Shown piece after piece: positions 13,412 to 19,424 of a stretch of 22,898 nt of DNA; position 1 is the first letter of the stretch, and each line of letters opens with the position of its first letter. The translations under genes were made by a program, and so were the position numbers. Under the pieces are notes generated by a model. It was not told where the DNA came from. It saw only the letters and a list, made by a program, of their open reading frames with translations, and ran no database searches. This DNA is from Candidatus Parcubacteria bacterium (GTDB taxonomy: Bacteria > Patescibacteriota > Saccharimonadia > Saccharimonadales > Saccharimonadaceae): contig JAEYUN010000008.1 of NCBI GenBank assembly GCA_023432475.1, forward strand, positions 1-22,898, given 5' to 3'.

Positions 13412-13926
13412 TGCTGCCTGATGCTTTCTATAACTCTCAGTGATGCTCCGTCTTCTAGTCGATAGTAAAGTAAAAACCTGACACAGTCAGCAAAAGCCCC
13501 GCCACACAAGCTGCCGTCGGCACGTAGCGGTAAATAGATGTACTGGTCCTTGGTAGGGTTTTGAGGCTGGGACGAGCTGGTAGCGGCCACTATACTAGTA
13601 CCGCTAGTGACTCCCGGTGCCCTTGTAACCTCCCTATCCTGGCCGCTAAACAGGTCGACGTAAGTGTTCTCGTCAACGGCTTGAGCAGTGTTAGGGTAAG
13701 TCGGGTCGCCGCTGGCGGGGATATCGCGAAGGTAGCTAATTTCAAACGAGCGGGCAATAGCTTCGACATCAGAAGTTCGTTCAGCGTCACGGCCGGCATA
13801 GCGATATGACTCGTAGATCGAGAAACTGAGCGCAGCTAATATACCTATAATAACCATCACAATCAATAGCTCAACTACCGTTAGGCCAGCCGTCGTTTTG
13901 GAACTTGGCGTATTTACCACAAGCAT
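13408..13926 (-). CDS. Type IV pilin-like protein, first gene of the pilin operon
   Basis: 172 residues from ATG 13926. The prepilin site is TTAG-LTVVELLIVMVIIGILAAL, with Glu at +5 and the classic pilin helix continuing into SIYESYRYAGRDAERTSDVEAIA. That continuation is the amphipathic alpha-1-C and is typical of major or GspH/PilE-like subunits. Two cysteines near the C-terminus (LCGGAFADC) would close a short loop. ATG 13926 is chosen because the -10 TATAAT (13938-13943, minus) predicts +1 at 13931; an in-frame TTG sits at 13932. There is no Shine-Dalgarno site. It leads an operon of four prepilins; the assembly ATPase, platform and peptidase are not in this window. Confidence 0.85.
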   Translation of the reverse strand: MLVVNTPSSKTTAGLTVVELLIVMVIIGILAALSFSIYESYRYAGRDAERTSDVEAIARSFEISYLRDIPASGDPTYPNTAQAVDENTYVDLFSGQDREVTRAPGVTSGTSIVAATSSSQPQNPTKDQYIYLPLRADGSLCGGAFADCVRFLLYYRLEDGASLRVIESIRQQ

Positions 13927-13937
13927 TTTCAAAGATA

Positions 13938-13946
13938 ATTATAACA
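13938..13946 (-). promoter_or_regulatory. Extended -10 of the pilin operon
   Basis: Minus-strand TGTTATAAT; predicted +1 at 13931, five bases before ATG 13926. It lies in the 41-bp gap after murB. Confidence 0.65.
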
Positions 13947-13967
13947 TCATCTTTTGGGGCGAAGCCC

Positions 13968-15008
13968 TTAGAACTGGCCGATAAATTTGACTTCCGGCTC
14001 CAGCTCTATACCGAGTTTTTGTTTCACTGTCTGGACGATTTCCTGGACTACTCCGTGAACCTCGCTGGCGGTGGCGCCCGGGAGGGTAGATAGCTTTAAA
14101 ACATGCGAAGGATGTAGTTGGACGTTGTGCCAAGTCTGTCCACGTTTGAAACCGGCCGCCAGAAGAACGTGAGCAGCCGAGGCGCGAAGGGCTGAGCCGC
14201 CATGTATCTGGCTCTGGTGCTCAATTCGCTCCAGAGTTTTGCCAGTTTCATCGAAACTAGCCAGGTGTTTGGCTTGTTCTGGGTCGACGAGGGGATTTTT
14301 GAAGAACGAACCAGCCGTACGTTCCGGAGTAGGGTCATCTGGATGATATATCGAACCAGCTCGTCGCCTTGTCTCGATAATTATTTGTCGGCGCTGTTCG
14401 AGGTCATTTTGATCGAGTTCGAGTTCGCGGCCTATAGTTACGGCAGAGTCATACCTGAGTTCGTGAAGAGGTTGTTTAGCAAGTTTAAAGCCGGCTCTAA
14501 GCACTATCTTTCCAGGTTGATTTTGCAACGAGCTCTGGCGGTAGTTGAACTCAAAATCACCAGCCGGATGGCGGCTTATACTACCATCATCGACGTCATA
14601 TATCTCCAGCCAATCCAGAGTGTCCGATACTTGTTGGCCATAGGCGGCGATGTTGCCGGTAATAGCGCCACCAACACTGCTCGGGATCTCGCTCGTTAAC
14701 TCTAGACCCCATAGACTCTCGGCAATAGCCGCTTGGACGGCGTCATCCCACCAAGCGCCTGCATCGGCGATAACTTCTTCCTCATCAACCGTAACGCTAC
14801 CGCCGCGCAGCATCAACGTCGTACCGGGTAAACCGGCGTCGCTGATAAGGACGTTGCAACCAAACCCCAGTATCCAAAGCGGTTTTTTGTGTGACGACAA
14901 AACCTTGACGGCGTCGTCATAATTATCGGCGATGATAAGTTCTTCGGCCGGGCCACCGACTCGCAGTGAAGTGTAGGGTGCGAGCGGCTCATTGAAAAGC
15001 GTCTCCAT
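13968..15008 (-). CDS. murB: UDP-N-acetylenolpyruvoylglucosamine reductase
   Basis: 346 residues, like type I MurB. It uses FAD and NADPH to reduce the MurA product to UDP-MurNAc. FAD-binding segments are YTSLRVGGPAEE (12-23), LGFGCNVLISD (48-58) and SEIPSSVGGAITGNIAAYG (106-124). Active-site residues are Arg157 in NYRQSS, Ser234 in TAGSFFKNP and Glu339 in LEPEV. Its substrate comes from the HTH-MurA 5 kb away. The promoter box TGCTATACT (minus) predicts transcription starting exactly on the A of ATG 15008, so the message should be leaderless. The pilin operon follows in the same direction with its own promoter. Confidence 0.96.
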   Translation of the reverse strand: METLFNEPLAPYTSLRVGGPAEELIIADNYDDAVKVLSSHKKPLWILGFGCNVLISDAGLPGTTLMLRGGSVTVDEEEVIADAGAWWDDAVQAAIAESLWGLELTSEIPSSVGGAITGNIAAYGQQVSDTLDWLEIYDVDDGSISRHPAGDFEFNYRQSSLQNQPGKIVLRAGFKLAKQPLHELRYDSAVTIGRELELDQNDLEQRRQIIIETRRRAGSIYHPDDPTPERTAGSFFKNPLVDPEQAKHLASFDETGKTLERIEHQSQIHGGSALRASAAHVLLAAGFKRGQTWHNVQLHPSHVLKLSTLPGATASEVHGVVQEIVQTVKQKLGIELEPEVKFIGQF

Positions 15009-15014
15009 GCTCTT

Positions 15015-15023
15015 AGTATAGCA
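15015..15023 (-). promoter_or_regulatory. murB extended -10, leaderless
   Basis: Minus-strand TGCTATACT with -10 at 15015-15020; +1 falls on 15008, the first base of the start codon. Confidence 0.6.
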
Positions 15024-15040
15024 TTTGCCAATAGGCTTCG

Positions 15041-15061
15041 AACATATAAATATGTTATAAT
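15041..15061 (+). promoter_or_regulatory. HNH gene promoter with adjoining palindrome
   Basis: TGTTATAAT with -10 at 15056-15061; +1 near 15068, three bases before ATG 15071. The inverted repeat AACATAT-aa-ATATGTT (15041-15056) abuts the -10 and could be an operator. Confidence 0.5.
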
Positions 15062-15070
15062 CAAACTAAC

Positions 15071-15415
15071 ATGGCATACAAGAAAATCGAGGACAGGAGA
15101 GCGGCGAGTAAAAAACACTATCTTGCCAATAAACAACGTTACCTTGAGCGTAACGTAAGGTATAGGGCAGAAATTAAGGAATATGTACGTAAGCTCAAAG
15201 AGGGAGGACCTTGTGCTGATTGTGGAGTAAGTTACCCATATTATGTTATGGATTTTGATCACCTTGATATGTTTACGAAGGAAAAGGATATTAATTTCCT
15301 GTCAAATACTGGTAGAATAGGGGCAGTAAAAAGAGAAATCGAGAAGTGTGAGATTGTTTGTGCGAACTGCCATCGGGTTCGTACGCACCAAAGGTACATA
15401 GATAAGCTCGCGTAG
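15071..15415 (+). CDS. Small HNH-type zinc-finger nuclease-like protein
   Basis: 114 residues. A very basic, helical N-terminus (RRAASKKHYLANKQRYLERN) would bind nucleic acid. The HNH fold follows: CADC (Cys48, Cys51), DFDHLD (Asp61, Asp63, His64), and CANCH (Cys97, Cys100, His101). The two CxxC pairs bind a structural zinc and DxDH is the His-Me metal site. Such free-standing HNH proteins cut or nick DNA; biological roles vary. The stop codon TAG is bases 8-10 of tRNA-Arg(TCG), so the gene overlaps the tRNA by 10 bases and read-through would give a joint transcript. This may mark insertion at a tRNA. Confidence 0.8.
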   Translation: MAYKKIEDRRAASKKHYLANKQRYLERNVRYRAEIKEYVRKLKEGGPCADCGVSYPYYVMDFDHLDMFTKEKDINFLSNTGRIGAVKREIEKCEIVCANCHRVRTHQRYIDKLA

Positions 15416-15482
15416 CTCAGTGGATTAGAGCATCTGTCTTCGGAACAGAGGGTCGTAGGTTCGAATCCTGCCGCGAGTACCA
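15406..15482 (+). tRNA. tRNA-Arg(TCG)
   Basis: Acceptor GCTCGCG (15406-15412) pairs with CGCGAGT (15472-15478) with G1-U72; A73 and CCA encoded. Loop CTTCGGA gives anticodon TCG (15440-15442). T-arm GTAGG-TTCGAAT-CCTGC. A -10-like TACATA (15395-15400) inside the HNH gene could start it near 15407; otherwise it depends on the HNH promoter. Confidence 0.96.
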
Positions 15483-15523
15483 AACAAAGCAGGTTAGTAG
15501 AAATAATACTAGCCTTTTTTGTT
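15483..15523 (+). terminator. Terminator of tRNA-Arg(TCG)
   Basis: AACAAA..AGGTTAGTA pairs with TACTAGCCT..TTTGTT; T6 tract in the right arm (15515-15520). Confidence 0.8.
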
Positions 15524-15596
15524 CCTTAAAAAAGCATGTTTACAGCGCTTAGGTCTTCGGTGTAAGCTGAGTGTACCAACTAATGGAGGTCATAAA

Positions 15597-16148
15597 ATGA
15601 CGGAGAAGACATCAACTGGCTCCTCGTCGGCCAAAACCACACAAAAACTAGAATCTCATATGGGAGCTTTTGAAAAATGGCTCGAAGATGTCAACAAAAA
15701 ATTACCGCAGCTACCGGTCAAAGGTCGGGAAGTACTGGCCAAGATCGTGCCGTGGCTAGCGCTTATCGGGGGCGTTTTGACGCTACTTGGTATTTTGTCA
15801 TTTTGGCAGACCGGTCATTACGTGGACGAATATACCAACGTTCTTAATCAATGGTCAGTTGCAACTGGGCAGGCCTTAACGACACCGACACTCGGCTTCA
15901 CCTGGTATCTGTTACTAGTTGTAATGGTGATTGAGGCCGTCGTATTGCTCGTGGCTTTTCCGCGTCTCAAAGAAGGCAAACGTTCAGGATGGAAGCTACT
16001 GTTTTATCTCGCGGTTTTGTCGCTGGTGCTCGGCGTGCTCTACATTTTTACACCGGGGTATGGCGGTGGCAGTTTCGTCGGCACTTTGATCGGTTCGGCC
16101 ATCGGGTTTTATCTGTTGATGCAGATTCGACCATATTTTACTAAATAG
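15597..16148 (+). CDS. Four-helix membrane protein, unknown function
   Basis: Not recognised; 183 residues. A Ser/Thr/Lys-rich N-terminus and a charged helix (about 15-47) are followed by four membrane segments at about 49-71, 102-121, 132-151 and 158-176, and a basic tail. A conserved-looking GYGGGSFVGTLIGSAIG loop lies between helices 3 and 4. GGAGG at 15585-15589, 7 nt before ATG 15597, fixes the start; the frame is open further upstream but without signals. A strong terminator follows. The flanking genes are unrelated tRNAs, so context does not help. Confidence 0.7.
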   Translation: MTEKTSTGSSSAKTTQKLESHMGAFEKWLEDVNKKLPQLPVKGREVLAKIVPWLALIGGVLTLLGILSFWQTGHYVDEYTNVLNQWSVATGQALTTPTLGFTWYLLLVVMVIEAVVLLVAFPRLKEGKRSGWKLLFYLAVLSLVLGVLYIFTPGYGGGSFVGTLIGSAIGFYLLMQIRPYFTK

Positions 16149-16170
16149 TTTTTTTGAAAAATAAAACCAT

Positions 16171-16197
16171 AAAAAGACCAGCTCGGCTGGTCTTTTT
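16171..16197 (+). terminator. Rho-independent terminator
   Basis: 12-bp perfect stem AAAAAGACCAGC/GCTGGTCTTTTT with a 3-nt loop and T5 end; closes the preceding membrane-protein gene. Confidence 0.93.
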
Positions 16198-16209
16198 AGA
16201 GTGGTGGAT

Positions 16210-16215
16210 TATAAT
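16210..16215 (+). promoter_or_regulatory. -10 box of tRNA-Arg(CCG)
   Basis: TATAAT; predicted +1 at 16222, 27 bases before the tRNA. Confidence 0.5.
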
Positions 16216-16248
16216 ACTTTGGGCGAGCTCACCTAAAAAAATCCATAT

Positions 16249-16325
16249 GCACCCTTAGCTCAGCTGGATAGAGCGTTGGTTTCCGGTACCAAAGGTCAGA
16301 GGTTCAAATCCTCTAGGGTGTACCA
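16249..16325 (+). tRNA. tRNA-Arg(CCG)
   Basis: Acceptor GCACCCT (16249-16255) pairs with AGGGTGT (16315-16321), again with G1-U72; A73 and CCA encoded. Anticodon stem TTGGT/ACCAA, loop TTCCGGT, anticodon CCG (16283-16285). T-arm AGAGG-TTCAAAT-CCTCT. Confidence 0.97.
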
Positions 16326-16328
16326 AAG

Positions 16329-16357
16329 AAAAAGCACTAGTTTTGCTAGCCTTTTTT
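16329..16357 (+). terminator. Terminator of tRNA-Arg(CCG)
   Basis: AAAAAG..CTAG pairs with CTAG..CTTTTT, followed by T. It overlaps the last codons of the convergent DUF1801 gene. Confidence 0.7.
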
Positions 16358-16780
16358 ATTTTGTGCAAAGGCTTGCACACTGTCGTCGTAAGAGTTTTTA
16401 ATCAACTGTTTGAGTATATTTATATCGACATCACTGAGTTTATTGATATAAAGACAAGCTTTACTGGTTTTATATTTACCAAGTTTGCCCAGTAGGTCGC
16501 TATAGTCATTAAGACCGGTCATAACGTAGAGCGTCAAGTTTTGTTTGCGCGGGGAGAAGGCGGCCAGCGGCCAGTCGCCCTCCTGGGAACTACGCTCGGA
16601 TTTGTAGTGATACTGACCAAAACCAATCATACTAGGACCCCACATCTTCGGTTGATGCCCGGTCACTTCTTTGTAGATGTCGAGCAGAGTGAAGGCGTCG
16701 GCTTTTTTACTCTCACCCTCAACTGAGTTGATAAAATCTTCAACGCTCGTGTCAGTCATCTTGGTTTTGACATCACTCAT
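16346..16780 (-). CDS. DUF1801 family protein
   Basis: 144 residues. The block MWGPSMIGFGQYHY, then FSPRKQNLTLYVM and LLGKLGKYKTSKACLYINKLSDVD, are the signature stretches of DUF1801, a small YdhG-like alpha/beta fold of unknown function. It is soluble, with no signal peptide. A -10 TAAAAT with TGA in front (16789-16797, minus) predicts +1 at 16782, two bases before ATG 16780; an in-frame TTG at 16798 would be inside the promoter. No Shine-Dalgarno site. Confidence 0.88.
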   Translation of the reverse strand: MSDVKTKMTDTSVEDFINSVEGESKKADAFTLLDIYKEVTGHQPKMWGPSMIGFGQYHYKSERSSQEGDWPLAAFSPRKQNLTLYVMTGLNDYSDLLGKLGKYKTSKACLYINKLSDVDINILKQLIKNSYDDSVQAFAQNKKG

Positions 16781-16788
16781 ATAAAAAT

Positions 16789-16797
16789 ATTTTATCA
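16789..16797 (-). promoter_or_regulatory. DUF1801 gene extended -10
   Basis: Minus-strand TGATAAAAT; +1 near 16782. Confidence 0.5.
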
Positions 16798-16825
16798 AAC
16801 AAGCTCTCTACGTGGGTTAACAATC

Positions 16826-16854
16826 TTGCTAAAACAGAGGTATTTTGTTATATT
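16826..16854 (+). promoter_or_regulatory. tRNA-Lys promoter
   Basis: TTGCTA (16826-16831), 17-bp spacer, TGTTATATT with -10 at 16849-16854; +1 near 16861, eight bases before the tRNA. Confidence 0.65.
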
Positions 16855-16868
16855 GATTGACGTTCTTT

Positions 16869-16945
16869 GGGCCAGTAGCTCAGCTGGTTAGAGCACCTGC
16901 CTCTTAAGCAGGGTGTCCGGGGTTCAAGTCCCCGCTGGCCCTCCA
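16869..16945 (+). tRNA. tRNA-Lys(CTT)
   Basis: Acceptor GGGCCAG (16869-16875) pairs with CTGGCCC (16935-16941). Anticodon stem CCTGC/GCAGG, loop CTCTTAA, anticodon CTT. T-arm CGGGG-TTCAAGT-CCCCG. CCA encoded. The discriminator is T, where A or G is usual for tRNA-Lys. Confidence 0.96.
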
Positions 16946-16952
16946 TAGGAAC

Positions 16953-16982
16953 AAGATCTTTCCCCAAGGATAGGTCTTTTTT
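16953..16982 (+). terminator. Terminator of tRNA-Lys
   Basis: AAGATCTTTCC pairs with GGATAGGTCTT (two mismatched positions), loop CCAA, followed by T-run. Confidence 0.8.
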
Positions 16983-17042
16983 CGTGGATGTGTTGGGGCA
17001 AGTTTGTATATTGATAATTTAGTTATGAGCAGTGCCATCATT

Positions 17043-17051
17043 TGTTATGAT
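17043..17051 (+). promoter_or_regulatory. Extended -10, leaderless start at 17058
   Basis: TGTTATGAT; predicted +1 coincides with ATG 17058. Confidence 0.5.
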
Positions 17052-17057
17052 GTATCT

Positions 17058-17372
17058 ATGAATGATATATTACCTCCTCAAACTGCTCAGGATTACATCA
17101 CACTCGTAAAACAACTCGCTGCTATAACAAGTCATGCCATGGACTATCTAGAGAGGAATAAGCCTATTTCGCTCGCGTCATTAGATAGGATTGCGCAAAA
17201 TGTCGGAACTGTCGCGTCTTTAAGGGGGGATTCAGGCATTTACGAAGACACTAGACCTATAGGCTTAAGTGACTACCAAAAAGAAATGTATTTGATCGAA
17301 GATCAACTACGAGCTAGGCTAATTGGCTTAGGCTATCAATATCCCAGCCCTCGCTCGGTTAGTGAGGTTTAA
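17058..17372 (+). CDS. Small soluble protein, unknown function
   Basis: Not recognised; 104 residues from ATG 17058. Mostly helical by composition (DYITLVKQLAAITSHAMDYLERN, shown here as helix 1 in part; KEMYLIEDQLRARLIGLG as a later helix). No membrane segment or motif. ATG 17058 was chosen because the -10 box puts +1 on it; upstream in-frame starts would precede the promoter. A hairpin follows the gene, shared with the convergent flavin reductase gene. Confidence 0.55.
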   Translation: MNDILPPQTAQDYITLVKQLAAITSHAMDYLERNKPISLASLDRIAQNVGTVASLRGDSGIYEDTRPIGLSDYQKEMYLIEDQLRARLIGLGYQYPSPRSVSEV

Positions 17373-17415
17373 TGTCTTTGACTAGATATGTTATTCGATA
17401 GATTGAGGAACTAGA

Positions 17416-17444
17416 GCATCAACCTCGTGGCTACCGGTTGATGT
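17416..17444. terminator. Bidirectional hairpin
   Basis: GCATCAACC pairs with GGTTGATGT (one G-U), followed by TTAATTTT on the plus strand. It separates the convergent 17058 gene and the reductase gene. Confidence 0.65.
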
Positions 17445-17466
17445 TTAATTTTACGTTAACGGACCT

Positions 17467-18141
17467 CTACAAACTAAAAGCTTCGGTATGGACTTTGTCG
17501 GCGGGGAAGCACTGCTCGCAAATCGAGCGCATAGTTAGAACAAATGGTCGTGAGCCGCATATTAGAACTGCCTCGGCATTTTCGGCAGCGGTTAGAATTT
17601 CTTCGGGCGTAAAACGTGGGACTTTGTCAGTTAGGCGGATTTCCACTGACTCGCCGGGCAGGGGAGCGAGTGTATTTGAAAAACACAGCTCGTCGGTCCT
17701 GGTGCTATAAAGCAACGTAGTGTTAAAAGCATCTTCAGCGCGACGTAGCTCCAAGTGGCTCATCAGGGGAGCTATGCCGCTACCGCCAGCTATCATGCAT
17801 ATTTTAGCACGTGTAATTTCTTGCATAAGAGGACCGGTGAAGGGTTGTGATAGTTCAATGACATCCCCATCTGCGGCGACTTGGTTGAACCAGCTTGACA
17901 CTATTCCGTCACCTTCTTGAACTACTGTCAAGCGTAGGCTAGCTTCGTTAGGTCCGGAAGAAAAAGAATACTGTCTAACCAATTTACTGCCGTCCGGTAT
18001 TAAAACGCGGACGACCGCGTGCTGGCCTGGTTGGAAAACATAATCCTCCGGTCGTTCAACCCAGACGCTGACGGCTTTTTCAGACTCTCGTACGACCGAC
18101 TCGATGCGGCAGGGCTGGAACCGGTAGGCGTCTATTAACAT
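17467..18141 (-). CDS. Ferredoxin-reductase-type flavoprotein without an iron-sulfur domain
   Basis: 224 residues. An FAD-binding beta-barrel comes first (about 1-105), with RQYSFSSGP (56-64) the RxYS flavin motif. An NAD(P)-binding domain follows, with GGSGIAPLMSHL (119-130) and CGSRPFV (195-201). No 2Fe-2S cysteine cluster is attached, so electrons must go to a separate partner. Related proteins serve as reductase halves of oxygenases, flavohemoglobins or hydroxylases; no partner is nearby, so the role is open. Its -10 TATACT (minus 18148-18153) predicts +1 on the A of ATG 18141. It is divergent from folD with overlapping promoter regions. Confidence 0.87.
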   Translation of the reverse strand: MLIDAYRFQPCRIESVVRESEKAVSVWVERPEDYVFQPGQHAVVRVLIPDGSKLVRQYSFSSGPNEASLRLTVVQEGDGIVSSWFNQVAADGDVIELSQPFTGPLMQEITRAKICMIAGGSGIAPLMSHLELRRAEDAFNTTLLYSTRTDELCFSNTLAPLPGESVEIRLTDKVPRFTPEEILTAAENAEAVLICGSRPFVLTMRSICEQCFPADKVHTEAFSL

Positions 18142-18147
18142 ACCAAT

Positions 18148-18169
18148 AGTATATCTTATCTGTTAAACT
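18148..18169. promoter_or_regulatory. Divergent leaderless promoters of the flavin reductase gene and folD
   Basis: Minus: TATACT at 18148-18153 gives +1 at 18141. Plus: TGTTAAACT with -10 at 18164-18169 gives +1 at 18176, one base before ATG 18177. Only 35 bp separate the two start codons. Confidence 0.6.
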
Positions 18170-18176
18170 GGGTACG

Positions 18177-18995
18177 ATGAAAATATTAAACGGTTCCGAA
18201 CTGGCTGGTTATATCAAAGAGCGCCAAGCCAAACAGGTGCGGGCATTGCGCCAGGCTTACAAGGTTTTGCCCAAACTGGCGATTATCCAAACGATTGACG
18301 ACCCGGTGATCAATACCTACGTCCGCCTGAAACAGCGTTACGGTGAAGATATTTTAGTTGAAGTCGAGTCTTATCGCTTGGAAGAAAGCCAGGCGCTCGA
18401 TAAAATCCGCTTGCTCAACGACGACAATTCAATCCACGGTATTATAGTTCAGCTGCCCTTGAGGGACCCAAGTAAGACGGACGAGTTATTAAACGCTGTC
18501 GCGGCTGACAAAGATGTCGACGCGCTAGGCGCTTCAGCCATACTTGACCCAGCTACGCCAATGGCTATCAACTGGTTGCTGGCTGGATATAACATCGAGC
18601 TACAAGGTAAAAAAATAACCATCGTTGGCAATGGTCGGTTGGTAGGAGCCCCGCTAGCTCGTATGTGGACACGCTCCGGCTATGACGTAACGGTGGTAGA
18701 TAGCAGAGTTGAGGATTTGAAAACAGTTATTCAAGCTAGCGATGTGGTGGTGAGCGCCGTCGGTAGTCCAGGACTGATAACATCTGACATGCTGCGGCCC
18801 GATACGGTTGTTGTGGACGCGGCGACGGCAAGCGAGAACGGAAAAATCGTTGGTGATACTGCTGCCGACGTACGGCAGCGGCACGACCTGACTATCACAC
18901 CGGAAAAAGGCGGCGTCGGCCCGCTGACGGTTTGTGCTTTGTTCGATAACGTTATTCGAGCGGCTCGTTCGACCGTTAACTCTGACGATCAATAA
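18177..18995 (+). CDS. folD: Methylenetetrahydrofolate dehydrogenase/cyclohydrolase
   Basis: 272 residues, slightly short for FolD. It oxidises 5,10-methylene-THF with NAD(P)+ and hydrolyses the product to 10-formyl-THF. Catalytic Tyr48 and Lys52 are in TYVRLK. VQLPL (91-95) and KDVDALG (112-118, Asp115) are folate-site segments. GNGRLVGAPLARM (151-163) is the nucleotide-binding loop, and GGVGPLTVCALFDN is the conserved C-terminal signature. The usual PCTP is PATP here, without the cysteine. It uses the product of GlyA. The gene overlaps the convergent response regulator by 20 bases. Confidence 0.95.
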   Translation: MKILNGSELAGYIKERQAKQVRALRQAYKVLPKLAIIQTIDDPVINTYVRLKQRYGEDILVEVESYRLEESQALDKIRLLNDDNSIHGIIVQLPLRDPSKTDELLNAVAADKDVDALGASAILDPATPMAINWLLAGYNIELQGKKITIVGNGRLVGAPLARMWTRSGYDVTVVDSRVEDLKTVIQASDVVVSAVGSPGLITSDMLRPDTVVVDAATASENGKIVGDTAADVRQRHDLTITPEKGGVGPLTVCALFDNVIRAARSTVNSDDQ

Positions 18996-19350
18996 CTTTT
19001 TGGACCCGGTCGACGACTTGACGTGGAGTTAGGTCGGCTTTGACGATGTAACTTGCGATATTTAGTTTGTGCAGTGCTTTGGGGGCCTCTTCTTCGCCCA
19101 GATTTGTTAGTATAAGGACCGGAATGTCCTTGCCCCAGACTTGGGCGCGGATTTTGGTCAGGGCTTCGTCGCCGTTCATAACAGGCATTGAAATATCGAG
19201 CAATATAACGTCTGGCTTGGTTTGTTCAACTAGGGTAACGCCATCTTTGCCGTTTTCAGCTACCGACACATCGAAACCAGCGGCTTCAAATTTCATGAGG
19301 TACATTTGTCGGATAACCGGGTCGTCTTCGATAATGGCTATTTTTGTCAT
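18976..19350 (-). CDS. Single-domain response regulator (CheY-like receiver)
   Basis: 124 residues, a receiver domain only. Acidic pocket Asp9-Asp10, phospho-acceptor Asp52 in LLDISMP, switch Thr82 and Lys104 are all present. With no output domain it would act by protein contact, for example on pilus motors or as a phosphorelay step. It lies close to a histidine kinase gene (21148) but on the other strand. Its promoter TGATATGCT (minus, -10 at 19360-19365) predicts +1 at 19353, three bases before the ATG. The end overlaps folD by 20 bases. Confidence 0.95.
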   Translation of the reverse strand: MTKIAIIEDDPVIRQMYLMKFEAAGFDVSVAENGKDGVTLVEQTKPDVILLDISMPVMNGDEALTKIRAQVWGKDIPVLILTNLGEEEAPKALHKLNIASYIVKADLTPRQVVDRVQKVIDRQS

Positions 19351-19359
19351 ATACTATCC

Positions 19360-19368
19360 AGCATATCA
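19360..19368 (-). promoter_or_regulatory. Response regulator extended -10
   Basis: Minus-strand TGATATGCT; +1 near 19353. Confidence 0.5.
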
Positions 19369-19381
19369 TTCCAGATAAATA

Positions 19382-19410
19382 TTGACAAATAAACCTTAGT
19401 ATTATATAAT
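19382..19410 (+). promoter_or_regulatory. Consensus promoter of the methyltransferase-acyltransferase gene
   Basis: TTGACA (19382-19387), exactly 17 bp, TATAAT (19405-19410): a perfect sigma-70-type promoter, the best in the window. +1 at 19417, so only 8 nt precede ATG 19425, without a Shine-Dalgarno site. Confidence 0.85.
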
Positions 19411-19424
19411 CAAAAGATATAGAC

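Noticed and set aside
13561..13809. Frames on both strands overlapping the first pilin gene
   Set aside because: No domain or translation signal; the prepilin frame explains the region.
14202..14699. 165-codon frame antisense to murB
   Set aside because: Lies wholly within a well-matched murB gene, with no start signal and no domain.
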